Source of the DNA: Paenibacillus xylanexedens
Lineage (GTDB): Bacteria; Bacillota; Bacilli; Paenibacillales; Paenibacillaceae
Direction: 5' to 3'
Assembly: GCF_001908275.1 (NCBI RefSeq)
Contig: NZ_CP018620.1
Location: 3,534,001-3,598,000 of the forward strand
DNA length: 64,000 bases
Shown here: piece by piece, positions 52,222-61,262 of the stretch
Layout of the letters: each line of letters opens with the position of its first letter
How positions within the stretch are numbered: position 1 is the stretch's first letter
Program-made: the position numbers and the translations under genes
The notes under the pieces: model-generated
Seen by the model: only the letters and a program-made list of their open reading frames with translations
What the model was told of the DNA's origin: nothing
Database searches by the model: none

Positions 52222-52564
52222 TTATCTGGACCATTCGTCAGGACTAGGCAGCTTGGACTTCAGATGTTTGGGACACAGACATCCTTCAACGTATCACTTG
52301 CCTGCCTGAGTTTAAAAAACGCACCCTAGTAAATAACCTCTGAATGGCGATGCCTTCAGGGGTTATTGCCGTTTACGGAGACTACAGACAGGAGTGATGA
52401 CGCACATTGTAACTATTTTTAATCTGGCTGATACTTTTATAATCCCTGTTCGAAGTATGATAGGAAAAGAAAGAACGTTGGAATCGATAGTTCACATGAG
52501 CGTTTGAGAAGCAAGACTTCCGGTTAAGGAATAGTAACGTTCATATTAAGGAGAGATGTTACCT
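52222..52564. other. Intergenic stretch with a strong hairpin
   Basis: The only structure seen is AATAACCTCTGAA (52332-52344) pairing with TTCAGGGGTTATT (52355-52367); it lacks a T-run but may terminate transcription from the IS side. TATAAT at 52438-52443 could be the -10 of the following gene; no good -35. Confidence 0.4.
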
Positions 52565-53131
52565 ATGAAGAACGCGACAAAACAATGGAAACTAGGAATG
52601 ATCGGTGCAGTTGTTGCTTTACTTGGCATGATTGTGCTGACTACATATTTACTTACCCCTGCGAATGCTCAAGGTAGTACGGACGCTCAACAACCTTCTG
52701 CGAAAGAAGCTCAAGTTGCAAACTCCGAGATGTTTACAGCCTATGTTGAAGGTATGCATATAGAAGACGGCAAATTGTTTATGACAGTGGACAAGATTGG
52801 CTGGTATCAGGGTGAAGAGGCCGATGCGATTTTTGCACAGCGCAATCCTGAAGCAGGTATAGACGGTGCTCCAGATGGTTACTATATTGTCAACGATAGC
52901 AAAGAGCAGGAACAAGTTGAGGTTAGTGCCAATGCTGAAGTATTGATGCAGTTGTATGATCGGGATGGTACGATGCAGGGCGCAGACATTCAGTGGAATG
53001 AACCTGTGGCATTATCCAAGTTCGAATCGTTGTATGAGAATACCCGTATTCTTGATCTCTCCGTATTCCCTTATCACCTGACGGTGCAGGACGGAAAAGT
53101 GACTAAAATTGTGCAACAATACATTCCATAA
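52565..53131 (+). CDS. Exported or membrane-anchored protein of unknown function
   Basis: 188 residues with an N-terminal hydrophobic helix (LGMIGAVVALLGMIVLTTYLL, about 10-30) that could be a signal peptide (NAQ/GS) or an anchor, then a Gln/Ala-rich linker and a compact beta-rich domain ending in FPYHLTVQDGKVTKIVQQYIP. ATG 52565 is 11 bases from AAGGAG; ATG 52556 is only two bases from it. It has its own terminator and stands before the heme o synthase gene. Family not recognised. Confidence 0.75.
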   Translation: MKNATKQWKLGMIGAVVALLGMIVLTTYLLTPANAQGSTDAQQPSAKEAQVANSEMFTAYVEGMHIEDGKLFMTVDKIGWYQGEEADAIFAQRNPEAGIDGAPDGYYIVNDSKEQEQVEVSANAEVLMQLYDRDGTMQGADIQWNEPVALSKFESLYENTRILDLSVFPYHLTVQDGKVTKIVQQYIP

Positions 53132-53153
53132 AATAAGATGAAATTCATCATCC

Positions 53154-53195
53154 AGCATTCCTCCTGTTCATTGGAACGGTGAGGGATGCTTTTTG
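53154..53195 (+). terminator. Rho-independent terminator
   Basis: AGCATTCCTC pairs with GAGGGATGCT, followed by a T-run. Confidence 0.85.
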
Positions 53196-53211
53196 GTTAT
53201 GACAAATTCAT

Positions 53212-53225
53212 GAAAGCGATTGTAA
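53212..53225 (+). promoter_or_regulatory. cre-like box upstream of heme o synthase
   Basis: TGAAAGCGATTGTA matches 12 of 14 cre positions about 65 bases before the ctaB start. CcpA control of cytochrome assembly genes is known in Bacillus. Confidence 0.4.
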
Positions 53226-53287
53226 TTAATGGTAGGTACATGTATCATTATTGGAATGGCGTTTTTACATAGTTCAGGAGGAGCCTC

Positions 53288-54145
53288 ATGCTTAAAGACA
53301 TGATTGCATTAACTAAGCCCGGACTTCTAAGGTTAAATGTGTTTGCGGTGGCGGTAGGATTCTGGGTAGCTTCAAAATGGGATATCAACTGGTTATCTCT
53401 TCTCATGGTCGTGATTGGATCAACTTTGGTTATTGCTTCAGCTTGTGTTATCAACAATTATTGGGATCGTGAATTGGACCAAAAGATGGAGCGCACCAAA
53501 AAAAGGATGGATTACATTAACCATCTGAAGCCAGGGTTTGTACTTGGCTATGGCATTATCCTTGGTGTTGTGGGACTAGCAGTACTATTTTTCCTGGTGA
53601 ATCCGTTATCAGGGTGGATGGCACTGCTTGGGTGGTTCGCTTACATCGTGATTTACACGATGTGGTTGAAACGCAGTTCAACGTGGAGCACGTCGCTGGG
53701 TGGAATTGCGGGAGCGATGCCGCCTGTCATCGGTTATACGTCTGTAACCAATGAGATTGATGCAGGTGCCTGGTTGCTTTTTGCACTATTATTCTTGTGG
53801 CAACCACCACACTTCTGGTCATTGGGTATTCGCCGGGTAGAGGAGTATCGTGCTGCGGGCTTCCCGTTGTTGCCAGTGGTTAAAGGGGTGAAACGCACCA
53901 AGTTTCAGATGATTCCTTATGTTTTTCTGCTGCTTCCTGCCGTATTCCTGTTGTATTATTACAACTACGTAGGTCTGGTATTTCTGATTGTATCTTTGGT
54001 CGGTGGACTGATCTGGTTTGTGCATACACTTAGCGGACTGAAGACACAAGATGATGAGAAGTGGGCAAAAGTGAACTTTCTGATCTCGGTGAACTATTTG
54101 ATGCTCGTATTTATTGTCATGGTAGCGAATACGGTATGGTCTTAA
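53288..54145 (+). CDS. ctaB: Protoheme IX farnesyltransferase (heme o synthase)
   Basis: 285-residue polytopic membrane enzyme of the UbiA superfamily that attaches a farnesyl group to protoheme to make heme o for terminal oxidases. The prenyl-binding motif is NNYWDRELDQKMERT (NxxxDxxxD), the second is GIRRVEEYRAAGFPLLPVVKG, and QPPHFWSL is typical of CyoE/CtaB. About eight or nine membrane segments. ATG 53288 follows CAGGAGGAG. It is not next to ctaA or oxidase genes here, so it may be an extra copy. Confidence 0.95.
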   Translation: MLKDMIALTKPGLLRLNVFAVAVGFWVASKWDINWLSLLMVVIGSTLVIASACVINNYWDRELDQKMERTKKRMDYINHLKPGFVLGYGIILGVVGLAVLFFLVNPLSGWMALLGWFAYIVIYTMWLKRSSTWSTSLGGIAGAMPPVIGYTSVTNEIDAGAWLLFALLFLWQPPHFWSLGIRRVEEYRAAGFPLLPVVKGVKRTKFQMIPYVFLLLPAVFLLYYYNYVGLVFLIVSLVGGLIWFVHTLSGLKTQDDEKWAKVNFLISVNYLMLVFIVMVANTVWS

Positions 54146-54208
54146 TTAGGTGATGAACAGATCATTTTCAGAGAGATTTTAGCTTAAGCTAGCTGGCTGC
54201 ATCGAATG

Positions 54209-54280
54209 AAAAAGCACACGATGGAATAGCGTTTGGACAACCTTGAGTTGTTACAACATATTCTCTAGGGTGCTTTTTTG
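54209..54280. terminator. Long hairpin after ctaB
   Basis: AAAAAGCAC faces GTGCTTTTTT across a 50-base loop that holds a nested ACAAC/GTTGT stem. Confidence 0.75.
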
Positions 54281-54341
54281 GTATAATAAAACAATTGAAT
54301 CATATAAGTGGAATTTATAATGCAAGATGGGAAGTGACAGC

Positions 54342-54824
54342 ATGAGTAATTTGGAACAGGCCGTGCGATGGAGACAAGAAGGCAAGGTGCAGGAAGCGAT
54401 TGAACTACTGCAAGAGATTACAGTCCAGGAACCCGAGAATGCGAATGTCTGGTATCAGCTGGCTTGGGCACATGATTCGCTTGGATTGGAGCGGGAAGCT
54501 GTCCCGCATTATGAGAAGGCACTAAGTCTTGGTCTTTCTGGTGAGGACAGAGCAGGGGCGATACTCGGGCTGGGCAGCACATATCGAACGCTTGGGCAGT
54601 ATGAGCAGGCGAAGGTTTGGTTTGAAAAGGGGATGAAAGAATTCTCGGCGTACCGGGAATTTGAAGTTTTCTATGCCATGGTGCTCTACAATCTGGGTGA
54701 ACATGCAGAAGCGATGCAAAGACTACTCGTGCAACTCGCGGACACATCAAGTGACAAGAGAATCAATGACTATAACAGAGCCATCCGTTACTACGCAGAT
54801 CAGCTCGACCGGGTGTGGGAATAG
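54342..54824 (+). CDS. TPR-repeat protein
   Basis: 160-residue cytoplasmic protein with about three tetratricopeptide repeats (QEAIELLQEITVQEPENANVWYQLAWAHDSLG, EAVPHYEKALSLG, GLGSTYRTLGQYEQAKVWFEKGM). TPR proteins are protein-protein adaptors; the partner is unknown. The open frame starts at 54327; ATG 54342 has GGGAAGTGA upstream. It ends 29 bases before a small membrane protein gene. Confidence 0.85.
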   Translation: MSNLEQAVRWRQEGKVQEAIELLQEITVQEPENANVWYQLAWAHDSLGLEREAVPHYEKALSLGLSGEDRAGAILGLGSTYRTLGQYEQAKVWFEKGMKEFSAYREFEVFYAMVLYNLGEHAEAMQRLLVQLADTSSDKRINDYNRAIRYYADQLDRVWE

Positions 54825-54853
54825 ATCGAATACACAGAAAAGGGGATGGATGA

Positions 54854-55051
54854 ATGAACTCCAATCAAGATCTGAAACAGGTAAATGAAAGGTTGGATCA
54901 AATTGAGAAAAAGCTGGATAACCTGGGAGATAGCCAGCAGGGCAAACGCTCACCTGGCGTGCGCTTCCTGATTGGTTTTGGCATCACGATTGCGATTATA
55001 TCTGTACTGCTGCTAACTTTTGGTGTTATCCAATTTGTGAGTAATGGATAG
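54854..55051 (+). CDS. Small coiled-coil membrane protein
   Basis: 65 residues: an N-terminal coiled coil (LKQVNERLDQIEKKLDNLG) and one C-terminal membrane helix (FLIGFGITIAIISVLLLTFGVI). ATG 54854 follows AAAGGGGATGG. Probably co-transcribed with the TPR gene. No family known to me. Confidence 0.68.
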   Translation: MNSNQDLKQVNERLDQIEKKLDNLGDSQQGKRSPGVRFLIGFGITIAIISVLLLTFGVIQFVSNG

Positions 55052-55091
55052 AAAAAGTCGATCATGACGACAGGTAGTGAGTTCTCCAAAT

Positions 55092-55967
55092 TTACATTAC
55101 CTGGCCGAGCCACTGTTGCACCTCTTCTATAAAACGTCGCGTAGCTGGCGATAGATTGCCCAAAGATGGGCAGGCCATGCCAATCGTACGATAAGGATCT
55201 CCAGAGAGTGGAACGAGCGCGAGTGCATGGGTATGATTTTGAAGAACCATTTCCGGAAGCAAGCTGATACCGAGGCCATTACGGACCATCGCCATAATGG
55301 CTTGATCCTCGGCTACTTCATAGACGACATTGAGCTTGGCCGCATGCTGCCGGATCAGTCGTTCAATCTCGTTATCTCCACCCCACTTGGGCAGAATAAA
55401 GGGTTGTTCCAGTAAAACATCAAACGAAACAGACTCCTCTGAGGCGAGAGGATGATCCAGAGGCAGGATGCACATCATCCTGTCTTTTTGTAATGGGATC
55501 GTCTCAAAAGGTGATGAATCGCCGAGGGATAGAAATCCGAGATCGATGGCACCTCCAGCTAGCCAGCCCTCAATCTCAGCATAATCGCCTTCCCACAGCT
55601 TAATCTCAATTCCGGGATGACGCAGGCGAAATTGTTTCAGGATGCCCGGCAACCATTGTGTGGAGACACTTGCGAAGGTACCAATACGCACCGTACCAAT
55701 CTCAGCGCCGCGAATGAGGGAGATTTCCTGGTTCATGAGTTCCGTCCAGCGCAGAATCTCACGTGTGTATCCCAGAATGCGTTCCCCTTCAGCGGTAACC
55801 CGTACACCGGAGCGGCTGCGATGGAGCAGGGAAAAACCACATTCTGTCTCCAGACTGGCGATGGCATGGCTGACTGCGGATTGGGTGATGTTCAACGCTT
55901 CTGCCGCTTTGGTGAGACTGCCATATTCCACAACGGTATTCAATATTTCGTATTTGATCAGTGACAT
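55092..55967 (-). CDS. LysR family transcriptional regulator
   Basis: 291 residues. The N-terminal winged HTH reads IKYEILNTVVEYGSLTKAAEALNITQSAVSHAIASLE, and the C-terminal part is the LysR substrate domain. ATG 55967 has AAAGGAA about 11 bases upstream and begins MSLIKYE; a longer frame to 56000 is open. Divergent from an EamA transporter gene, its probable target. Confidence 0.93.
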   Translation of the reverse strand: MSLIKYEILNTVVEYGSLTKAAEALNITQSAVSHAIASLETECGFSLLHRSRSGVRVTAEGERILGYTREILRWTELMNQEISLIRGAEIGTVRIGTFASVSTQWLPGILKQFRLRHPGIEIKLWEGDYAEIEGWLAGGAIDLGFLSLGDSSPFETIPLQKDRMMCILPLDHPLASEESVSFDVLLEQPFILPKWGGDNEIERLIRQHAAKLNVVYEVAEDQAIMAMVRNGLGISLLPEMVLQNHTHALALVPLSGDPYRTIGMACPSLGNLSPATRRFIEEVQQWLGQVM

Positions 55968-56019
55968 GAATGGTTCCGTTCCTTTCCATTTTTGATGCAT
56001 GAATTTATTTCATATAATC

Positions 56020-56045
56020 CATTATAAATATTCATTTTTATAATG
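56020..56045. promoter_or_regulatory. Inverted repeat in the LysR-EamA intergenic region
   Basis: CATTATAAAT faces TTTTATAATG (nine of ten positions). A/T-rich dyads of this size between a LysR gene and its target are typical operators. Confidence 0.5.
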
Positions 56046-56132
56046 CAAAGAGATCGTTTATACTTGCCAAGGCGAGTTAGTTTGACGCACGATCACACAG
56101 CTCAGAATACATAGAATGAAGGTTGAAGCAAG

Positions 56133-57080
56133 ATGAATGGTGTACAGGTTAATCAAGGTCAGACAACAAGAAGAGCGGACATACAGATGCTGCTCGCAAC
56201 GGTTATATGGGGATCTTCCTATCTGTTTATGAAATCGGGCCTGGAGTCCATGCAAGAATTGAATCTGGTCGCATTTCGTTTTGGAATTGCCTTTATTGCG
56301 GCAGGGCTTCTTTTTCATCGGCGGTTGTTTAACATGGATCGCAGAACACTTGTGGCAGGCGCTATTATGGGGACAGCTTTATTCGCTGCATTTGTATTCA
56401 TCACCTATGGTGTGCAACGAACAACGACATCCCAAGCGGGATTCTTGATAAGTTTGGCTGTTATTTTTGTACCGATCCTGACGACGATCCAGCATCATCG
56501 TATGCCGGACAAACGATTGACGCTCAGTATCCTGGTTGCCGTTACCGGGCTTGGCTTGTTGACGCTTCAACATGAGCTTAGTCTGCACACGGGAGATATT
56601 CTCTGCATACTAGCAGCACTTGTGTATGCCATCTATATAATGATTGCTGGCAAGTTCACACCGAAGCATGATCCACTAACTTTGGGGACAGTTCAATTAG
56701 GTGTTGCAGCGATGTGGGGAATTGCAGCTACATTTATGCTGGAAACGCCACGTATGCCCGATACGGCTGAATCCTGGGCAGCCATTCTCGGGTTAGGTGT
56801 TTTGTGTAGCGGCTTGGGGTATATTCTGCAGACACTCGCGCAGCGTCATGCCTCTCCCACAAGAACAAGTCTGATTTTTTCACTCGAACCACTGTTTGCA
56901 GCAGCCTTTGCATTTACCTTTCAAGGGGAATCGCTAACGTTGCAAGGGTATGCGGGAGCAGCTTTGATGTTGGTTGGTGTTCTGATCACAGAGATCAAAC
57001 TTCCACAGCCTATCTTCTGGCGCAGAAAACGCTCGGTTTTACAGTCGGAACTCGGCGATCAGGGAGCACCAGGCGTATAA
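56133..57080 (+). CDS. EamA/DMT family transporter
   Basis: 315-residue inner-membrane exporter with ten membrane segments in two EamA halves (LLATVIWGSSYLFMKSGLESM and GDILCILAALVYAIYIMIAGKFTP; RHASPTRTSLIFSLEPLFAAAFAF is the second-half signature). Probable metabolite or amino-acid exporter; substrate unknown. ATG 56133 has GAAGGTTGAAG upstream. Regulated, most likely, by the divergent LysR protein. Confidence 0.92.
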   Translation: MNGVQVNQGQTTRRADIQMLLATVIWGSSYLFMKSGLESMQELNLVAFRFGIAFIAAGLLFHRRLFNMDRRTLVAGAIMGTALFAAFVFITYGVQRTTTSQAGFLISLAVIFVPILTTIQHHRMPDKRLTLSILVAVTGLGLLTLQHELSLHTGDILCILAALVYAIYIMIAGKFTPKHDPLTLGTVQLGVAAMWGIAATFMLETPRMPDTAESWAAILGLGVLCSGLGYILQTLAQRHASPTRTSLIFSLEPLFAAAFAFTFQGESLTLQGYAGAALMLVGVLITEIKLPQPIFWRRKRSVLQSELGDQGAPGV

Positions 57081-57089
57081 TTGGCGGAC

Positions 57090-57138
57090 AAAGGGTCCTT
57101 TCGTCATCTTCTATGAAGGTGGGGAGAGGGCCTTTTTT
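57090..57138 (+). terminator. Probable terminator after EamA gene
   Basis: AAGGGTCC faces GGGCCTTTTTT with a looped-out middle; imperfect stem, good T-run. Confidence 0.6.
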
Positions 57139-57207
57139 GGTTATGTCCTACACCTTGTGAAACAGATAAACAACTACCTAACAAAAATAGAATAACATAA
57201 CCTTGTT

Positions 57208-57236
57208 TTGTTGATTTTTGTTTTTTATGCTACACT
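57208..57236 (+). promoter_or_regulatory. Promoter of the LacI regulator gene
   Basis: TTGTTG (57208-57213) and TACACT (57231-57236) with 17 bases between. The flanking AACAAAA...TTTTGTT half-sites (57179-57212) resemble those before the mannosidase gene, suggesting autoregulation. Confidence 0.5.
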
Positions 57237-57268
57237 GAATGGAAAATTAGGAAAAACGGGTGAGTAGG

Positions 57269-58300
57269 ATGGCCAAAAGAGTAACGATGCAGCAAATTGC
57301 GGATGCTGCGGGGGTGTCCAAATTCGCAGTCTCCCGTGCGCTGACGGGCAAGCCTGGTGTGAGTGAGCATACACGCGAGATGATTGTCAGAACAGCGGGG
57401 CAGCTTGGGTATTTCAGAACTGAGCCTAAGCGTTATCCGGGCGAGACACAGATATCAACGGAGATGAAGCCAGAAGCGGAGCGACAAGGTACCATATTGA
57501 TTTTGTTTCCCAACATTCGTTCTCAGAATCGAGCTTCCTTATACTGGGGGCCTGTGTTTGATGGCATTTCTGAGAGATTGAATGAGAAGGGGATGGATAT
57601 TTTAACGCTGACAGAACCCTCTTCAGATCGGATGTTCTCGGTCCTTAATCCCGAAGCAATCAGCGGAGTCATTACCGTGGGCACCATCTCGACATCGGTA
57701 TTGCTGGAGATTTACAGACTGCGTATTCCGCTTGTCATGGTGGATCATGAAGACCCTGCCATATACGCAGACTCGGTTTTTACGGACAATATGAAATGTA
57801 TGAAAGAACTGGTTCTCATGCTCGTTGGAAAAGGGTATAGAAGATTCCAGTTTGCCGGGCAACTGCCCGATGCGGCAAGTTTTAGAGAACGCTGGCTTGG
57901 ATATCGTACGGTGCTGGAAGAGAAACAGTTGGAGGGGAAACAGCAAGAAGGCTTGCTGGGACCAGAGTATGATCAGATCCGGAAATCCATTGCTGAAATG
58001 GAGCTGGAGGATATCCCTGAAGTTATTGTGTGCGCAAATGATCATACAGCTGTCATTGTCATTCAGGCACTCCAAAGTCGAGGCATTCAGGTGCCCGAAC
58101 GCTGTGCCGTAACCGGATTTGACAATACGCAGACGGATGAACCCATTCTTGCTTCGGTACATATTAACAAAGAGAATCTGGGAACAAGAGCAGTAGATCA
58201 GCTATTGTGGCGGATCAAACACCTGGATGAACCTTATGAACGCAAGCTGATCTATTCGGAATTAATTATTCGTGATGAATATAACGCGAGTATACTGTAA
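57269..58300 (+). CDS. LacI family transcriptional regulator
   Basis: 343 residues. The N-terminal HTH (VTMQQIADAAGVSKFAVSRALTGKPGVSEHTREMI) is followed by a periplasmic-binding-like ligand domain (GVITVGTISTSVLLEIYRLRIPLVMVDHE, AVTGFDNTQTDEPILASVHI). ATG 57269 is used over GTG 57260 because it starts the conserved MAKRVTM. It is upstream of and co-directional with the beta-mannosidase gene, which it presumably represses until manno-oligosaccharides or mannose appear. Confidence 0.93.
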   Translation: MAKRVTMQQIADAAGVSKFAVSRALTGKPGVSEHTREMIVRTAGQLGYFRTEPKRYPGETQISTEMKPEAERQGTILILFPNIRSQNRASLYWGPVFDGISERLNEKGMDILTLTEPSSDRMFSVLNPEAISGVITVGTISTSVLLEIYRLRIPLVMVDHEDPAIYADSVFTDNMKCMKELVLMLVGKGYRRFQFAGQLPDAASFRERWLGYRTVLEEKQLEGKQQEGLLGPEYDQIRKSIAEMELEDIPEVIVCANDHTAVIVIQALQSRGIQVPERCAVTGFDNTQTDEPILASVHINKENLGTRAVDQLLWRIKHLDEPYERKLIYSELIIRDEYNASIL

Positions 58301-58359
58301 TGGGATATGAATTTACGGGCTCATTTTAACAATGTCATACGGGTAAATGAAATGAGGTG

Positions 58360-58394
58360 AAAGACATGGAGAGGTTAGAGCTTCATGTCTTTTT
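58360..58394 (+). terminator. Rho-independent terminator after lacI-type gene
   Basis: AAAGACATG pairs with CATGTCTTTTT. Confidence 0.85.
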
Positions 58395-58464
58395 GATATG
58401 CAGAAACCATTTAACAAATTAAATTACAAAACAGATTGACTACATGAAGCATATCGTGTTAATT

Positions 58465-58513
58465 TTGTTTTGTAAGTTATTTGTTTTTATAATAACAAAA
58501 CCTAACAAAATAA
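58465..58513 (+). promoter_or_regulatory. Mannosidase promoter with overlapping LacI-type operator
   Basis: TTGTTT (58465-58470) and TATAAT (58488-58493) are 17 bases apart. The inverted repeat TTTGTT-TTTATAAT-AACAAA (58480-58499) covers the -10, and another AACAAAA follows at about 58504. Similar half-sites precede the LacI gene. Confidence 0.6.
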
Positions 58514-58546
58514 TATTTACCAACTCTAACAACAATGGAGGCTGTC

Positions 58547-61096
58547 ATGAGCACAATACAATCACATGTTTTTCAGAATTGGACGTTCAAGGCTTGCGAA
58601 GATCAAGAGTGGATGCCGGCTCAGGTGCCCGGCTGTGTGCATACAGATTTGCTGAAGCTGGGCAAGATTCCAGATCCTTTTTATGGAACAAACGAGAAGG
58701 AAGTACAATGGATTGATAAGATAGATTGGGAATATCAGACGGAATTTGACGTTGCCGAAACGTTGTTCTCTCAGGAACATCTGGAACTGGTATTTGATGG
58801 TCTGGATACATATGCGGATGTGTATGTGAATGAGGTGCATGTGTTATCAGCAGATAATATGTTCCGAGTATGGAAGGCAGATGTAAAGGCTGTATTGAAG
58901 GGGAACGGGAACATTCTCCGAATACGTTTTCGGTCTCCAATTCAGGAAGATCTGCCTAAGCTGGAGAAGCTCGGATATGCATTACCGGCATCCAATGATC
59001 AGTCCGATGTTGGCGGACTTGGCGACAAAAGAGTAAGTATTTTTGCACGTAAAGCCCCGTATCACTATGGTTGGGACTGGGGTCCACGTTTTGTAACCAG
59101 TGGGATCTGGCGTGAAGCACGTCTTGAAGGCTGGACACAGGTACGAATCAATGATGTGTATATCCAGCAAAATGAAGTAAGCGCTACCTCAGCTTCATTA
59201 ACGGCTGTTGTGGAAGTCGAGACATCCCAAGCGGTAGATACGATTATTCGTATCGGCGCAGATGGACAGAGATGGGAAAGATCCGTATCGCTACAACCTG
59301 GAACTCAGACTGTGGAGATTCCAATCTCCATTGATGAACCAAAACTGTGGTGGAGCCGTGGGCTTGGTGATCCGCATATGTACACCTTCCTTACCGAAGT
59401 GCTTCAAGGTGAGCGAGCTGTGGCTGAATCTACAGTGAAGACTGGGCTTCGTTCCATTCGGCTGGTACGTGACAAAGATGAGGCAGGAGCATCCTTTTAT
59501 TTTGAACTAAACGGTGTTGCGGTCTTTGCCAAAGGGGCCAACCACATTCCGAATGATAGCTTCATCACCGAAATTACCCATGAACGTTATCGTCATGAGA
59601 TCGTATCCGCAGCCGAGTCCAATATGAATATGCTGCGCGTGTGGGGTGGCGGAATCTATGAGCAGGATGTGTTCTACGAACTATGTGATGAATACGGAAT
59701 CCTGGTATGGCAAGACTTCATGTTTGCATGCAGCATGTATCCAGGAGATGAAGCGTTCCTGAACAGTGTGAGACATGAGGCGATTGATAATGTGAAACGT
59801 CTGCGCAACCATCCAAGTATTGCACTCTGGTGTGGGAACAACGAGATTGATTCGGCTTGGGCTCACTATGTTGAGAATGGTGGCTGGGGTTGGAAAAAGG
59901 AATTTACTGCCGAGCAGCGTGAAAGCATCTGGGCCGATTACGAAGCCATCTTCCATGATTTGCTGCCAGAAGTCGTTGAAGCGTATGCGCCAGGTGTGGA
60001 TTACTGGCCTTCCTCACCACTGGTATCCCTGACAGGGGATGAGACGCAGCATGCGCACCCATCCACAGCTGAAGGGGATATCCACTACTGGGGCGTGTGG
60101 CACAATGTAGAACCATTCGAGAACTACAACGTACATGTGGGTCGTTTCATGAGTGAATACGGATTCCAGTCTTTCCCGGAGTACAAGTCAGTACGCACTT
60201 ACGCAGAAGAAGAGGATCTGGCTCTGGAGTCGGAAGTCATGCTGGCTCATCAAAAGAATGGGGCAGGTAATCGTCTGATCAAACAGTACATGGATATGTA
60301 CATGCATGAATCGAAGGACTTCCCATCGTTCCTGTATATGAGCCAGGTGCTTCAGGCGGAAGCAATGAAGACAGCCATTGAAGCGCACCGTCGCCGCAAA
60401 CCATTCTGTATGGGCACACTTTACTGGCAAATGAATGACTGCTGGCCGGTGGCTTCATGGGCAGGTATGGACTACCTTGGTCGTTGGAAAGCATTGCAAT
60501 ATTATGCGAAACGCAGCTTCAGCGATGTGTTGGTATCGGTAGATGGAACAAAAGAAGATACAACAGATATATATATCATCTCGGATCAATTACAACCTGT
60601 AAAAGGGCAGTTACAGATTCGTTTGCTCGGGTTCGATGGAACGGTGCATCGTGATGAAACACATGACGTGACCTTGGCATCTAATACAGGTGATCGAGTG
60701 CTGTCATTACGTAACGTGGAATGGCTTGAAGGTCATGATACAGCTAACACGCTGCTGCGCCTGGATCTGAAACAGGAAGGTGCGGCGAATATCGTACAGG
60801 AACACTATTTTGTACCGTCCAAAGACCTTGCTCTGCAGCCTGCAAACATCAATGTAAGCGGAGGAGCGGATGAGAACGGCGTTCATCTGGTACTGGAAAG
60901 TGACGTGCTTGCTAAACAGGTATGGCTATCTTCGGATGTGGAGGGTGTCTTCTCGGATAACTTCTTCGACTTGATTCCTGGCATTCCGGTGAAGGTGCAG
61001 TTCACTTCCAGAGAGGGATTGCAGTCTAATGATGTGATATCAAATCCGGGGCCGATCGAGGTTCGATCCATGATTGATTTTATTCGTTTGACCTAG
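58547..61096 (+). CDS. GH2 beta-mannosidase
   Basis: 849-residue cytoplasmic enzyme that removes terminal beta-mannose from manno-oligosaccharides. The N-terminal sandwich begins FQNWTFKACEDQEWMPAQVPGCVHTDLL, and HYGWDWGPRFVTSGIWR is typical of GH2 mannosidases. The acid/base Glu is in LWCGNNEIDSAW (about 432) and the nucleophile in FMSEYGFQSFP (about 536). No signal peptide. ATG 58547 follows TGGAGG at six bases. Monocistronic, with its own operator and terminator. Confidence 0.95.
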   Translation: MSTIQSHVFQNWTFKACEDQEWMPAQVPGCVHTDLLKLGKIPDPFYGTNEKEVQWIDKIDWEYQTEFDVAETLFSQEHLELVFDGLDTYADVYVNEVHVLSADNMFRVWKADVKAVLKGNGNILRIRFRSPIQEDLPKLEKLGYALPASNDQSDVGGLGDKRVSIFARKAPYHYGWDWGPRFVTSGIWREARLEGWTQVRINDVYIQQNEVSATSASLTAVVEVETSQAVDTIIRIGADGQRWERSVSLQPGTQTVEIPISIDEPKLWWSRGLGDPHMYTFLTEVLQGERAVAESTVKTGLRSIRLVRDKDEAGASFYFELNGVAVFAKGANHIPNDSFITEITHERYRHEIVSAAESNMNMLRVWGGGIYEQDVFYELCDEYGILVWQDFMFACSMYPGDEAFLNSVRHEAIDNVKRLRNHPSIALWCGNNEIDSAWAHYVENGGWGWKKEFTAEQRESIWADYEAIFHDLLPEVVEAYAPGVDYWPSSPLVSLTGDETQHAHPSTAEGDIHYWGVWHNVEPFENYNVHVGRFMSEYGFQSFPEYKSVRTYAEEEDLALESEVMLAHQKNGAGNRLIKQYMDMYMHESKDFPSFLYMSQVLQAEAMKTAIEAHRRRKPFCMGTLYWQMNDCWPVASWAGMDYLGRWKALQYYAKRSFSDVLVSVDGTKEDTTDIYIISDQLQPVKGQLQIRLLGFDGTVHRDETHDVTLASNTGDRVLSLRNVEWLEGHDTANTLLRLDLKQEGAANIVQEHYFVPSKDLALQPANINVSGGADENGVHLVLESDVLAKQVWLSSDVEGVFSDNFFDLIPGIPVKVQFTSREGLQSNDVISNPGPIEVRSMIDFIRLT

Positions 61097-61100
61097 AAGA

Positions 61101-61143
61101 AACGGTTGGAGTCTCTCGTAAGAGAGATTTCAACCGTTTTTTT
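61101..61143 (+). terminator. Rho-independent terminator after mannosidase
   Basis: AACGGTTG pairs with CAACCGTT, and an inner TCTCTC-GTAA-GAGAGA stem is nested; T-run follows. Confidence 0.9.
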
Positions 61144-61262
61144 ATTGAAACCTGACTCCATTTATATATCGTAATGGTTTCGTAATACTTCGCTTAGAGA
61201 ATCGTAAGCTGTCTTGCTTATTGTAATCCATGTAAGTAATAAACGAATGGAGAGTGATAAGA

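Noticed and set aside
58444..58716. 90-codon plus-strand frame overlapping the mannosidase start
   Set aside because: It covers the promoter and operator and lacks a ribosome-binding site; the mannosidase frame is unambiguous.
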